Positions 43,031 through 51,647 of a stretch of DNA of 64,000 nucleotides are shown here, one piece after another. The first letter of the stretch is position 1; every line of letters starts with the position of its first letter. Made by a program: the position numbers and the translations under genes. The notes under the pieces are model-generated. The model was not told where the DNA came from and searched no databases. It saw only the letters and a program-made list of their open reading frames with translations. Source of the DNA: Kiritimatiellia bacterium (lineage in GTDB: Bacteria; Verrucomicrobiota; Kiritimatiellia; RFP12; UBA1067). The stretch is taken from the NCBI GenBank assembly GCA_017403825.1, contig JAFRDO010000002.1:34421-98420 (forward strand), given 5' to 3'.

Positions 43031-43075
43031 ATGAAAAGACTGATTGCATCGATTGGCGATGAACGGTTTGAATGA
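43031..43075 (+). other. Possible 14-codon leader ORF before the OPT transporter
   Basis: ATG at 43031 reads MKRLIASIGDERFE then TGA and overlaps the transporter start in another frame. A purine-rich AAGGATTGT precedes it. It could tune translation of the transporter, but coding is unproven. Confidence 0.3.
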
Positions 43076-44759
43076 GAAAAAGGAACTGACTCCGACGGCA
43101 ATCGTCCTTGGCGTGTTGCTTGCCGTCGTATTCGGGGCGGCGAATGCCTATCTTGGCCTGCGCGTCGGGCTTACTGTCTCGGCATCGGTGCCTGCTGCGG
43201 TGATCTCGATGGGCGTGCTGCGCTTCGTGATGCGGCGCGATTCCATTCTTGAAAACAACATGGTGCAGACGATCGGCAGCGCGGGCGAGTCGCTTGCGGC
43301 AGGCGCGATATTCACGCTTCCGGCGCTGTATCTCTGGGCCGAGGAGCGGCCTGCCGAGTTTTCAACCCCGGAACTTCTCTCGGTTACGCTCATCGCCCTT
43401 GCTGGCGGCACGCTCGGCGTGCTGCTCATGGTGCCGCTGAGGCGTCCGCTTATCGTTGCGGACAAGACGCTGTCGTATCCAGAAGGGCTTGCATGCGCGG
43501 ACGTTCTCCGGGCGGGCGAGGCTGGTGCGAAGCATGCGAAGAACGTGTTCGTCGGACTTGGTGTGGCGGCGGTCGTGAAGTTCGTGACGGGATGGCTCAA
43601 ATGGGTCCCAGAAACCGTCGTCTGGCCGATCAATGCCGTTCGCGGCGCGATTGGCTTTGAGGTCTCGCCGGCACTTCTTGGCGTAGGCTATATCGTGGGG
43701 CCGAAGGTTTCTGTCTTGCTGTTCAGCGGCGCGATGTTCGGCTGGATGGTGCTGATTCCAATCATCGTTGCGACGGTTCCGGAAGCGAGCGCCATGTGGG
43801 ACGCCGGCAAGGTCAAGGCGGTCTGGAGCAGTTACGTGCGCTATGTGGGTGCCGGTGCCATTGCCGTCGGCGGATTCGTCTCGCTCGTCCGGTCGTTGCC
43901 GGTGTTCTTTCGTGCATTCAAGCCGTCCAACGGTGCGTCCGGCGCGGATGACGGCGCAGAGCGCAGCGCCGGACGCGACCTTCCGATGAAGATTGTCATC
44001 GTGGGCCTTGTCTGTGTGGTTGCCTTCATATGGCTCGTGCCTGCCGTGCCGGTATCGCTGCTCGGCGCACTGCTGATCGCTCTTTTCGGGTTTTTCTTCG
44101 CGGCGGTTTCGGCAAGGATGGTCGGGTTGGTGGGCAGCTCGAACAATCCGGTGTCTGGAATGACCATCGCGACGCTCGTAGTTTCGACGCTGGCCCTGAA
44201 GGAGACTGGGGCGGTCGGCGCGGCGGGTATGGTGGCGGCAATAGTGATAGGCAGCATCGCGTGCATTGTGGCAGCCATAGCCGGCGACACGGCGCAGGAC
44301 CTTAAGACCGGGCATCTGCTTGGCGCGACGCCTTGGAAGCAGCAGGTCGGGGAGCTCGTGGGCGTGGTCGCGTCGGCGCTGGCGATAGGCGGCGTGCTTG
44401 TCCTGCTTCACCGCGCCTGGGGATTCGGGAGCGACGCTATCTCCGCGCCTCAGGCGACGCTGATGAAGGTCATTGTCGAAGGGATCATGGACGGCGGCCT
44501 GCCCTGGGGCCTTATCGCCATCGGCGCGGCGCTTGCGGCCGTCCTCGCGATCTTGCGCGTGCCAGTGATGCCGGTCGCAATCGGCCTGTATCTGCCGGTG
44601 GGGCTTAGCGTGACGATGTTTGCGGGCGGACTCTTGCGTTTGGCCGTGTCGCGAAGGGGGAGCGGAAAGGTGGAGGAGACCGGAACGCTGTTTTCCGCCG
44701 GACTTGTTGCGGGAGAAGGGCTGTGCGGCATCATCTTGGCTCTGTTGGCCATGATCTGA
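43059..44759 (+). CDS. OPT-family oligopeptide/metal-chelate transporter
   Basis: A 566-residue membrane protein with many hydrophobic helices. The N-terminal ELTPTAIVLGVLLAVVFGAA followed by NAYLGLRVGLTVSASVPAA is diagnostic of the OPT family, as are LSYPEGLACADVLRAGE and GDTAQDLKTGHLLGATP. OPT proteins import small peptides or metal chelates with protons. The start could also be a TTG at 43044; the ATG at 43059 is preferred. Confidence 0.9.
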   Translation: MNGLNEKKELTPTAIVLGVLLAVVFGAANAYLGLRVGLTVSASVPAAVISMGVLRFVMRRDSILENNMVQTIGSAGESLAAGAIFTLPALYLWAEERPAEFSTPELLSVTLIALAGGTLGVLLMVPLRRPLIVADKTLSYPEGLACADVLRAGEAGAKHAKNVFVGLGVAAVVKFVTGWLKWVPETVVWPINAVRGAIGFEVSPALLGVGYIVGPKVSVLLFSGAMFGWMVLIPIIVATVPEASAMWDAGKVKAVWSSYVRYVGAGAIAVGGFVSLVRSLPVFFRAFKPSNGASGADDGAERSAGRDLPMKIVIVGLVCVVAFIWLVPAVPVSLLGALLIALFGFFFAAVSARMVGLVGSSNNPVSGMTIATLVVSTLALKETGAVGAAGMVAAIVIGSIACIVAAIAGDTAQDLKTGHLLGATPWKQQVGELVGVVASALAIGGVLVLLHRAWGFGSDAISAPQATLMKVIVEGIMDGGLPWGLIAIGAALAAVLAILRVPVMPVAIGLYLPVGLSVTMFAGGLLRLAVSRRGSGKVEETGTLFSAGLVAGEGLCGIILALLAMI

Positions 44760-44789
44760 TGCGTGACTTGGATTGGCGATGGTTCTTCG

Positions 44790-45716
44790 ATGAACGGAAA
44801 AAGCTTATTGCGAGGTCTGGGACTCGTCGCGTTCACGCTTCTGGTTTGGGGCATGACGTTCGTCAACACGCGCGCGTTGCTGCCGGACTTTTCTGCGCTG
44901 GAGATACAGGTTCTCCGCTTCACGCTTGGCTATGCGGCGCTGTGGTGCATCTATCCGCGCCGCACGCCTGTTGCGCACGGCGACGAATGGCTGTTTGTTG
45001 GCATGGGGCTCGCGGGCGCGGCAATATACCAGCTGTTGGAGAATTGCGCGATCCACTACACGAATGCATCCAATGTCGCGATTCTTGTGGCTCTTTGTCC
45101 GATGACTACCGCTCTCCTGGCATGGCTGCTCGGCCGTGGCGGACGCCCGTCGTGGCGCTTCCTCATCGGGTTCGTGGTCGCGATCGTCGGCGTGACAATG
45201 GTCTGCACGAACGGGGTGCAAGCGTTTCATTTCCATCCGCTCGGCGACCTGATGGCGTTTTGTGCGATGCTTAGCTGGGGTTTTTACTCTATATTCGTAG
45301 ACATGATGAATGACAAGGGCTATCCTCCGATATTCGTCATACGAAGGATGTTCTTCTGGGCGCTTGCCGTCACCGTTCCGATTGTCCTTTTCGGGCTGAC
45401 GGCTGCGGGGCGCACGGTGCTGCATGGATCGTTCGCCGTGTCGCTCGATCCGGCGGCGAACGGCGCGCGGTTCGCGTCGTGGCTCAACCTGCTGAACCTG
45501 GGCTTCCTCGGACTGCTGGCGTCGGCGGCGTGTTTCGTCACTTGGAACATGGCCTGCGAGGCGCTTGGAACCGTCCGCTGCACGGTCGCCCTGTATCTTA
45601 TGCCGGCTGTCACGGTCGTGTTCGCGTCGGTCTTCCTCGGCGAACGCATGACTGTCGTCTCGTTTGTCGGCTCGTTGCTGATCTTGGGCGGAGTGTTCCT
45701 CTCCAGCAGGGCTTAG
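44790..45716 (+). CDS. EamA/DMT-family transporter
   Basis: A 308-residue membrane protein with ten predicted helices in two EamA repeats. Motifs are FTLLVWGMTFVNTRALLP at the first helix, FTLGYAALWCIYP, and the C-terminal YLMPAVTVVFASVFLGERMT. It is probably an exporter of metabolites or amino acids. A GTG start at 44763 is possible, so the N-terminus is uncertain. It lies close behind the OPT gene. Confidence 0.85.
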   Translation: MNGKSLLRGLGLVAFTLLVWGMTFVNTRALLPDFSALEIQVLRFTLGYAALWCIYPRRTPVAHGDEWLFVGMGLAGAAIYQLLENCAIHYTNASNVAILVALCPMTTALLAWLLGRGGRPSWRFLIGFVVAIVGVTMVCTNGVQAFHFHPLGDLMAFCAMLSWGFYSIFVDMMNDKGYPPIFVIRRMFFWALAVTVPIVLFGLTAAGRTVLHGSFAVSLDPAANGARFASWLNLLNLGFLGLLASAACFVTWNMACEALGTVRCTVALYLMPAVTVVFASVFLGERMTVVSFVGSLLILGGVFLSSRA

Positions 45717-45813
45717 CGGCTGATGCGTCAAAGTCATTTGTGCAGAATGTTGGCCGGCTTTGCTTCACGGTGCCAGGCGGGTTCCGGCACGGGCTGAACA
45801 TTACGGCGAATTG

Positions 45814-45822
45814 TGCTATACT
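45814..45822 (+). promoter_or_regulatory. Extended -10 promoter of a metallophosphoesterase gene, probably leaderless
   Basis: TGCTATACT ends 7 nt before the ATG at 45830. A weak CTGAAC lies at the -35 position. Confidence 0.5.
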
Positions 45823-45829
45823 AACATGC

Positions 45830-47563
45830 ATGGAAATCAGGCGTAGCGAATTTGTGCGGGCGCTCGGCGCAGCGATGCTTGCGCCAGGCAGCACTTGGGC
45901 TGGAGATCGACCGCTGCTCAAGATCGGTGTGATGACCGATACGCATGTCGGCAAGACGAAGACGAGCTGTTCCCGGGCGCGGCTTGCGTACGAGCTCTTT
46001 CGCGACATCGGCGTGGATCTTATCGTCAATGACGGGGATGTGGCCGACCATCACTATCCAACCGGCTACACCGCGTACCGCGAAATGGTGGAGGAGACGT
46101 TTGCTGGTGTACCCGCCGCGCGCCGTCCGAAGGAGCTCTTTGTCTATGCGTGGCACGATGCCTTCGACTACAGGAACCATCCGCGCGGCGATGCGGCGAA
46201 GGACGCTCCAGAGGCGTTCTCGGCGATGCAGAGGCTCGTCAAGGCGCCGAACGGCCCCTACGCCGAGGGCGAGGTAAATGGCTATCCCTATGTGGTGATT
46301 CCGCAGTTCTACGAGAACGGCACGGTCGACTGGAAGCGGTTCGACCGGATGCTCGCCGATGCCGTAGCCGCCCATCCGGGCAAGCCAGTGTTCGTGTTCG
46401 CGCACGTGCCGCCAGAGGGGACGACCCGCACGGGACGGGGGAGCGCCGAGAAGCGCATGGTGCTCAACCGCTATCCGCAGGTCATCAACATTTCAGGCCA
46501 TACGCACGGTTCCCTGCGCGACGAGCGGGCGATTTGGCAGGGCGAGTTCACGTCCGTCAACGCGGGCTGCCTCCAGCGGTGGGGCGGTGGATTGCCCGGG
46601 AGCGCGCCGAGGGAGATGGAGGAGCACGGGGTTGTCCTGGTCGAGGTGTTTGCGGACAGGATCGTCTTCCGGCGGTTCGACGTGCGCGACCGCAGCGAGT
46701 ATTCCGCCGCCGCGCCGTGGGTCGTGCCGTGGCCGTTCGATTCGAAGACGGCGCCGTTTCGCCCGTCGGTTTGCAGCGCGGCGGCGCCTGTGCCGGCGTT
46801 TGCGTCCGACGCGGCAATCTCCGTGACGCCCGATGCTGATCCGTTTAAGATCCTCACGGTGTCTTTCCCCTGCGTGGCGGGCGTGGTGCGTCCTTACGCC
46901 TACCGTGTGGAGCTAGCGCAGCGGGAGGAATCCGGCACATGGGTGGCGTTTGCGCGGCGCGATCTTTACGGCGACTTCTGGCAACGGGAGGTGGATCGCC
47001 CGTCCATTGTGAAGCAGACGTTCGGGGCGCCGTTTTTCGAGGAGGGACGGGAATATCGCATTACGGTAACGCCGCGCAACAGCTGGGGACGCGAGGGCAA
47101 GGGCATAGAGAGGGTCTTCACGGCCGCCCGCCCGGCGCGTGACGGCAAGCTTGTGTGGGAATCGTCCGACCCGATGAAGGAGTGTCCGTTCAGGAATGGG
47201 CTTGCAGGAAAAACCGCCTACATCGCGCAGGACGGGTTCTTCACGCTCGAACATGCGGCGCAGGCGCGGCTTGTTTTCCCGGACGGTGTGTGGAGCGGGC
47301 CGAAGGGGACGCGTTTCCGCTTTACCATCGACATGCGGGCGATGCAGGGCGAAGGGCCGTGTTGGACGATGGTGCTGCGCAACCGCACGCCGTTGGAGAA
47401 TGCGGTTCCGCGCATCGCCACGCCGCCCGGCGATTCGGGCGTGCAGCGGTACGTGCTGGAGTTCACGAAACCCAACGACGCCTACAGCTACGCGCTTCTT
47501 GTGCGCGAGGGCGGTGCGGGGCGCATCAGTTTCTGCCACGTCAAGATCGAGCATATTCCATGA
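45830..47563 (+). CDS. Large exported metallophosphoesterase with C-terminal beta domains
   Basis: A 577-residue protein. The N-terminus MEIRRSEFVRALGAAMLAPG is Tat-like. The phosphoesterase domain has VMTDTHVG, VNDGDVADHHY, VFAHVPPEG and ISGHTHGSLRD. From about residue 310 a fibronectin-like and a carbohydrate-binding-like beta domain follow (YAYRVELAQREESGTW, then RFTIDMRAMQGEGPCW). No T-run terminator is seen after it. Confidence 0.8.
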   Translation: MEIRRSEFVRALGAAMLAPGSTWAGDRPLLKIGVMTDTHVGKTKTSCSRARLAYELFRDIGVDLIVNDGDVADHHYPTGYTAYREMVEETFAGVPAARRPKELFVYAWHDAFDYRNHPRGDAAKDAPEAFSAMQRLVKAPNGPYAEGEVNGYPYVVIPQFYENGTVDWKRFDRMLADAVAAHPGKPVFVFAHVPPEGTTRTGRGSAEKRMVLNRYPQVINISGHTHGSLRDERAIWQGEFTSVNAGCLQRWGGGLPGSAPREMEEHGVVLVEVFADRIVFRRFDVRDRSEYSAAAPWVVPWPFDSKTAPFRPSVCSAAAPVPAFASDAAISVTPDADPFKILTVSFPCVAGVVRPYAYRVELAQREESGTWVAFARRDLYGDFWQREVDRPSIVKQTFGAPFFEEGREYRITVTPRNSWGREGKGIERVFTAARPARDGKLVWESSDPMKECPFRNGLAGKTAYIAQDGFFTLEHAAQARLVFPDGVWSGPKGTRFRFTIDMRAMQGEGPCWTMVLRNRTPLENAVPRIATPPGDSGVQRYVLEFTKPNDAYSYALLVREGGAGRISFCHVKIEHIP

Positions 47564-47592
47564 ATTGCGGCGCGATATTGACGATGAAATTA

Positions 47593-47601
47593 TGATATAA
47601 T
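47593..47601 (+). promoter_or_regulatory. Extended -10 promoter of a large secreted protein
   Basis: TGATATAAT lies 30 nt before the ATG at 47632. TTGACG upstream is only 12 nt from the -10 and so unlikely to serve as -35. Confidence 0.5.
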
Positions 47602-47631
47602 GTGCGCATACAATGAGAAAAGGAGTGTTTT

Positions 47632-50076
47632 ATGATGAAGAGACTGATGGCCGTAGTTGCGACGCTGTGCGCCACCGCCGCTTTTGCATTCACTGAGCCA
47701 ATCTACACCATCACCACATCGGGCGAGGGCACGAACGACATCACCGCCGCCACCATCGAGGTGACGGAGAACGGAACGACCACGACCAAGTCATTTTCGG
47801 ATATCTCATTCACCTTCGGTACCATCCTCAAACGCGGCACGGGCTTTCTGCAGTCGAATGCCGGGCTGTCCAATTTCACGGGTACAATCGTCGTTGCAGA
47901 GGGCGTGTGGCTCGCAACGGCAAACGGACACTTGGGCAGGTCGGTGGTTCCGCCGGATATCAGCGCAAGTGTCGTGATTTCCAACGGGGCATCGGTGAAG
48001 GTTGCCATCCCGGCAGGCTCGACAGGACAGTTCCGCCAGTCCATCACGTTTGGAGGCACGGGATATAACGGCATGGGCGCGATCTGTGTCGAGAACAAGG
48101 TGGCAAGCATCGACTCGCTTTTCTGGAATACGCGATGGACGATGACGGACGACGCGACCATTGCCTACCACAATACGACCTCCACGTTTACGGCGGGGTA
48201 CATCGTAACCGATATGCAGGGACATACCCTCACGCTTCAAGGTTACGGCAACGGTACCGGCAGTACCTTTTATCAGTCCTATCCGACCTTCTTGAATCCC
48301 GGACATATCATCTTGGACGGAACTCGTTGGGGCCACAAGATCGACGGCCCCAAAACAGTTAAATACGACATGACCAACGCGACTTATGCGAATACGATTG
48401 AACTGAAGAAGGGCACGAGGGTGGCGAATGAACCTTGGTTCCATCTTGTCAACTCGAACCCCAATTCGTGCTGGAAGGTCATATCGCGTGATGGGGGAGG
48501 CACAATGCGCGCTACACATGGTCAATGGGGGTCCACAAATCTTGCGGGATGGGCGGGTCCCGTGGAACTGGTGAATGGCTTGTTGGCCGTTAGCGGAAGC
48601 AGAGGTTCGTCGTTCACGTACTACAATGTGATTTCTGGCGCAGGCGGGCTTTCTTGTTCGCGCGGTCAGCAGGTCAGTCTTGTGAACGGCGGCAACTCCT
48701 TTACGGGAGAGGTGCGCATCAATACGAACCGGGCGGAAGGAGAGGGCGAGCTGAGGTTGTTTGCGGACGGCGCGTTGCCTGCTAATGGCGCAGGCGCAAA
48801 GCTCTACGACAGTTCGTTGGAACTGGCAGGGTATCGTGGTACCTACCATCTGCCGTCGCTGATGTTCGATGTCGGGAATGGTCTCACGGAGACATTCAGG
48901 GGCGGCACGAACGGCGTGGTGAAGTCGCTCAGGAAGATCGGCGTGGGCACATTGGATATCAGCGCACCCGTGACGGTGACAGGCGTCACCGAGCTTGCCG
49001 CCGGTACGTTGCGCATACCTTATGCCTATGCCGGTCTTATCGCGGGCGGCAAGGCGTCTGTATCGCCCAACTATCCGTCTGACCAGCTCAGTAAGATTGA
49101 CACGGTCGTACACACCAACCGTGTGGCGCTTGGCACCGATCTCGCCTATACGGATGAAGACGGCTACTGGCTTCGCGATCAGGTGACGTGGGGAGGACGC
49201 GCCCTCTTCACCTATCATGGCTATCTCTGGAACCGGTCGGGCGTGGCGCAGAACTGGACGTTTGCGTTGAACATCTCACAAGGCGCAAATCTCTACCTGA
49301 ACGGTTCGGCAGTCGCCAATCTTTATGCGACGGATTACAGGGTTAATGGTTTTATCAAGTTCAGGACGATCTCGGTGCCGCCCGGCGCAAACCGTTTCGA
49401 TCTGCGCATCTACTCGACGGGCGCATACGGTCCTTCCTACGACTGGAACGAATATCGCAAGGGATATACCAACTACAGGAAGAATTCAGCCAGTGGTGAG
49501 CTGTTGGCGTGGAAGCCCAATTTCGGTTTCGCCATCGATACGCAGGGGCGCGAAACCACGAACGCCGTGGATTATGTGGCTGCGACTGATCCGGGCGACG
49601 GCTCGCTTCTGACGGTTTCGGCGAATGGACTGGATGACGGGGTAGCGGCGACCTTGCCGAAGTTCGACCATCTGAAGTTCACGGGCGGCAAGCTCGATAT
49701 TCGCGGCAGCGATATCACGGTGCCGGTCTTGGAGGGCGTGAACGGCGTTGTCACCAACTCCAATGCCTATTTCCCGAACGGTTCGCTGACGGTGGGACAG
49801 AGGTGGAAGCTATCCGGCTCCGCCATGGCAAACAAGACGCTGAAGGTGACGGGCAAGCTGAAGTTTGCCGCCGGCGCCACGCTCGACTGCACCGATCTCT
49901 CGCTCCTGTCGCGCAAGACGGAGTACACGCTCGCCACGGCGACGGGCGGCATCGAGGGCTTGCCCGAGTTTGACGAAGACGCCAACAAGGGTTGGCATCT
50001 CGTCAAGACGACCGAAAACGGCGTGGAGTCGCTGAAGCTCTTCTGGAAGCTCGGCATGATGGTCATCTTCCGCTGA
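47632..50076 (+). CDS. Large secreted beta-helix/beta-strand repeat protein with C-terminal GMMVIFR
   Basis: An 814-residue protein with a signal peptide (MMKRLMAVVATLCATAAFAF). It is rich in G, N, T and short beta strands. One segment resembles autotransporter-associated beta-strand repeats (KIGVGTLDISAPVTVTGVTEL). A PA14-like carbohydrate-binding segment lies near residues 520-620 (LFTYHGYLWNRSG, ANLYLNGSAVANLY). The extreme C-terminus WKLGMMVIFR matches the motif seen in two other proteins here. A surface role in adhesion or glycan capture is inferred. AAAAGGAGTG precedes the ATG. Confidence 0.7.
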   Translation: MMKRLMAVVATLCATAAFAFTEPIYTITTSGEGTNDITAATIEVTENGTTTTKSFSDISFTFGTILKRGTGFLQSNAGLSNFTGTIVVAEGVWLATANGHLGRSVVPPDISASVVISNGASVKVAIPAGSTGQFRQSITFGGTGYNGMGAICVENKVASIDSLFWNTRWTMTDDATIAYHNTTSTFTAGYIVTDMQGHTLTLQGYGNGTGSTFYQSYPTFLNPGHIILDGTRWGHKIDGPKTVKYDMTNATYANTIELKKGTRVANEPWFHLVNSNPNSCWKVISRDGGGTMRATHGQWGSTNLAGWAGPVELVNGLLAVSGSRGSSFTYYNVISGAGGLSCSRGQQVSLVNGGNSFTGEVRINTNRAEGEGELRLFADGALPANGAGAKLYDSSLELAGYRGTYHLPSLMFDVGNGLTETFRGGTNGVVKSLRKIGVGTLDISAPVTVTGVTELAAGTLRIPYAYAGLIAGGKASVSPNYPSDQLSKIDTVVHTNRVALGTDLAYTDEDGYWLRDQVTWGGRALFTYHGYLWNRSGVAQNWTFALNISQGANLYLNGSAVANLYATDYRVNGFIKFRTISVPPGANRFDLRIYSTGAYGPSYDWNEYRKGYTNYRKNSASGELLAWKPNFGFAIDTQGRETTNAVDYVAATDPGDGSLLTVSANGLDDGVAATLPKFDHLKFTGGKLDIRGSDITVPVLEGVNGVVTNSNAYFPNGSLTVGQRWKLSGSAMANKTLKVTGKLKFAAGATLDCTDLSLLSRKTEYTLATATGGIEGLPEFDEDANKGWHLVKTTENGVESLKLFWKLGMMVIFR

Positions 50077-50089
50077 CGGTGGGTGTGGT

Positions 50090-51631
50090 ATGATCGCGCG
50101 CATAGAAATAAGGCATAGAGAGCTTGCATGGTCGCTTGTTGCGGCGATGATGGTGGCGGGTACGACCCTGCATGCGACAGTCAGGTTGGGTATGCCGTTC
50201 TCGGATCACATGGTGCTTCAGCGCGAGAAGCCCGTCGCCGTCTGGGGCTGGGCTGACCCGGGCGAGAAGGTGACGGTGACGTTCGCGCATCAGTCCGTCT
50301 CGTCCGTTGCCGACCGCGATGGCTGCTGGCGCGTGAACCTCAAGCCGATGCCGGCCTCCAAGACGCCGCGCACGCTTGCCGCCAACGGCGTGAAGGTGCA
50401 GGACGTGCTTGTGGGCGAGGTGTGGTTTGCAGGCGGACAGTCGAACATGGGGGTGCCGCTTGTGTGGGTCGATCCGCGACACGGCGACGAGAAAGGCGCT
50501 ATGATCGCTCAGTACATCCGCCGCCCCTACGTGCGCTTTGCCCGCAACGAGGCCAGATGGTCGCAGAAGCCCATTCGCGGGGGAAAAGTGAAGTGGCGGG
50601 AGATGAATTGGGAGAGCCTGAAAAGCGACGAGGGCGACGGTCCGCGCCACTACGGGTTCTCGGCGGTGGCAAGCTACTTCGCGCTGGAGCTGTATTCTGA
50701 GCTTGACGTGCCGATCGGCATCCTTGCCGCGTACAACGGCGGCATCAACATCGAATCGTGGACGCCGCGCGAAGGATTCGAGTCCATACCAGAGTTGCAC
50801 GAGCTGACCGAGAAGTATCCCGTGTCGGCGGAGGAATGGGAGAAGCGCTGGAAGGAGCTGTCGCGCGGCGGCATCTGCGGCGGACCGTTCCGCCAGCCGA
50901 CTGCGCTTTGGAACTCGTGCATCGAGCCTCTCACGCCGTACACGATACGCGGCGCGATCTGGTATCAAGGCGAGAACAACTCAAGCGACGCCGAGCACTA
51001 CTGCATCCTTTCGCATGCTCTCTGGAACGGATGGGCGAAGAAGTTCGAGAACCCGGAGTTGCCGTTCTATTTCGCGCAACTCGCGCCGTGGGGCAATCCG
51101 AACGCACCGCTCGTGCAGGAGGCGCAGGCGCAGTTCGCCGCCGAGCAGCCGAACGCGGCGATGGCCGTCATCAACGACCTCGGCAACATCGTGGACGTGC
51201 ACCCCAACCGCAAGCAGGCCGTGGCGCAACGCCTTGCGCTGCACGCTTTCAAGCGGCTCTACGGCTACACGCACATTCAGGACAATTCCCCTACGCTGAA
51301 GTCCTGGAGGATCGAGGGAAACAGGTTCGTTCTTTCCTTCAACGACGTGAAGCGGTTCTACGTGTACAATCCGGACCGCTCGCTGAAGGTCGGCTTCGAG
51401 GTGTGCGGCGCTGACGGCCAATGGAAGCCCGCAGAAATCGAGAACTTCAAGGTGGACAAGGAAGACGGCAAGGAATACCGCTATGGCGAACTTGTGGGCA
51501 CGGATGTCGTTGTTTCGTCAAAGGACGTGGAGAAGCCGGTGAAGCTCCGCTATCTGCATTCCTCGCCGTGGTACGGTGCGCTCTACAGCGAGGTGAATCT
51601 TCCCGTCGGTGCATTCCACATCGGCGAATGA
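50090..51631 (+). CDS. Sialate O-acetylesterase-like (SIAE) SGNH hydrolase
   Basis: A 513-residue protein with an N-terminal signal-like helix (LAWSLVAAMMVAGTTLHA). An Ig-like segment has MPFSDHMVLQREKPVAVWG, and the SGNH catalytic serine is in WFAGGQSNMGVPL near residue 119. The family-typical GAIWYQGENNS follows near 287, with a C-terminal DVHPNRKQAVAQRLA carrying the D-x-x-H dyad. These enzymes remove O-acetyl groups from sialic acids, or xylan in some cases. Together with the NanA-type lyase this points to mucin or sialoglycan use. Confidence 0.9.
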   Translation: MIARIEIRHRELAWSLVAAMMVAGTTLHATVRLGMPFSDHMVLQREKPVAVWGWADPGEKVTVTFAHQSVSSVADRDGCWRVNLKPMPASKTPRTLAANGVKVQDVLVGEVWFAGGQSNMGVPLVWVDPRHGDEKGAMIAQYIRRPYVRFARNEARWSQKPIRGGKVKWREMNWESLKSDEGDGPRHYGFSAVASYFALELYSELDVPIGILAAYNGGINIESWTPREGFESIPELHELTEKYPVSAEEWEKRWKELSRGGICGGPFRQPTALWNSCIEPLTPYTIRGAIWYQGENNSSDAEHYCILSHALWNGWAKKFENPELPFYFAQLAPWGNPNAPLVQEAQAQFAAEQPNAAMAVINDLGNIVDVHPNRKQAVAQRLALHAFKRLYGYTHIQDNSPTLKSWRIEGNRFVLSFNDVKRFYVYNPDRSLKVGFEVCGADGQWKPAEIENFKVDKEDGKEYRYGELVGTDVVVSSKDVEKPVKLRYLHSSPWYGALYSEVNLPVGAFHIGE

Positions 51632-51647
51632 AATCAAGGATTGAAAT

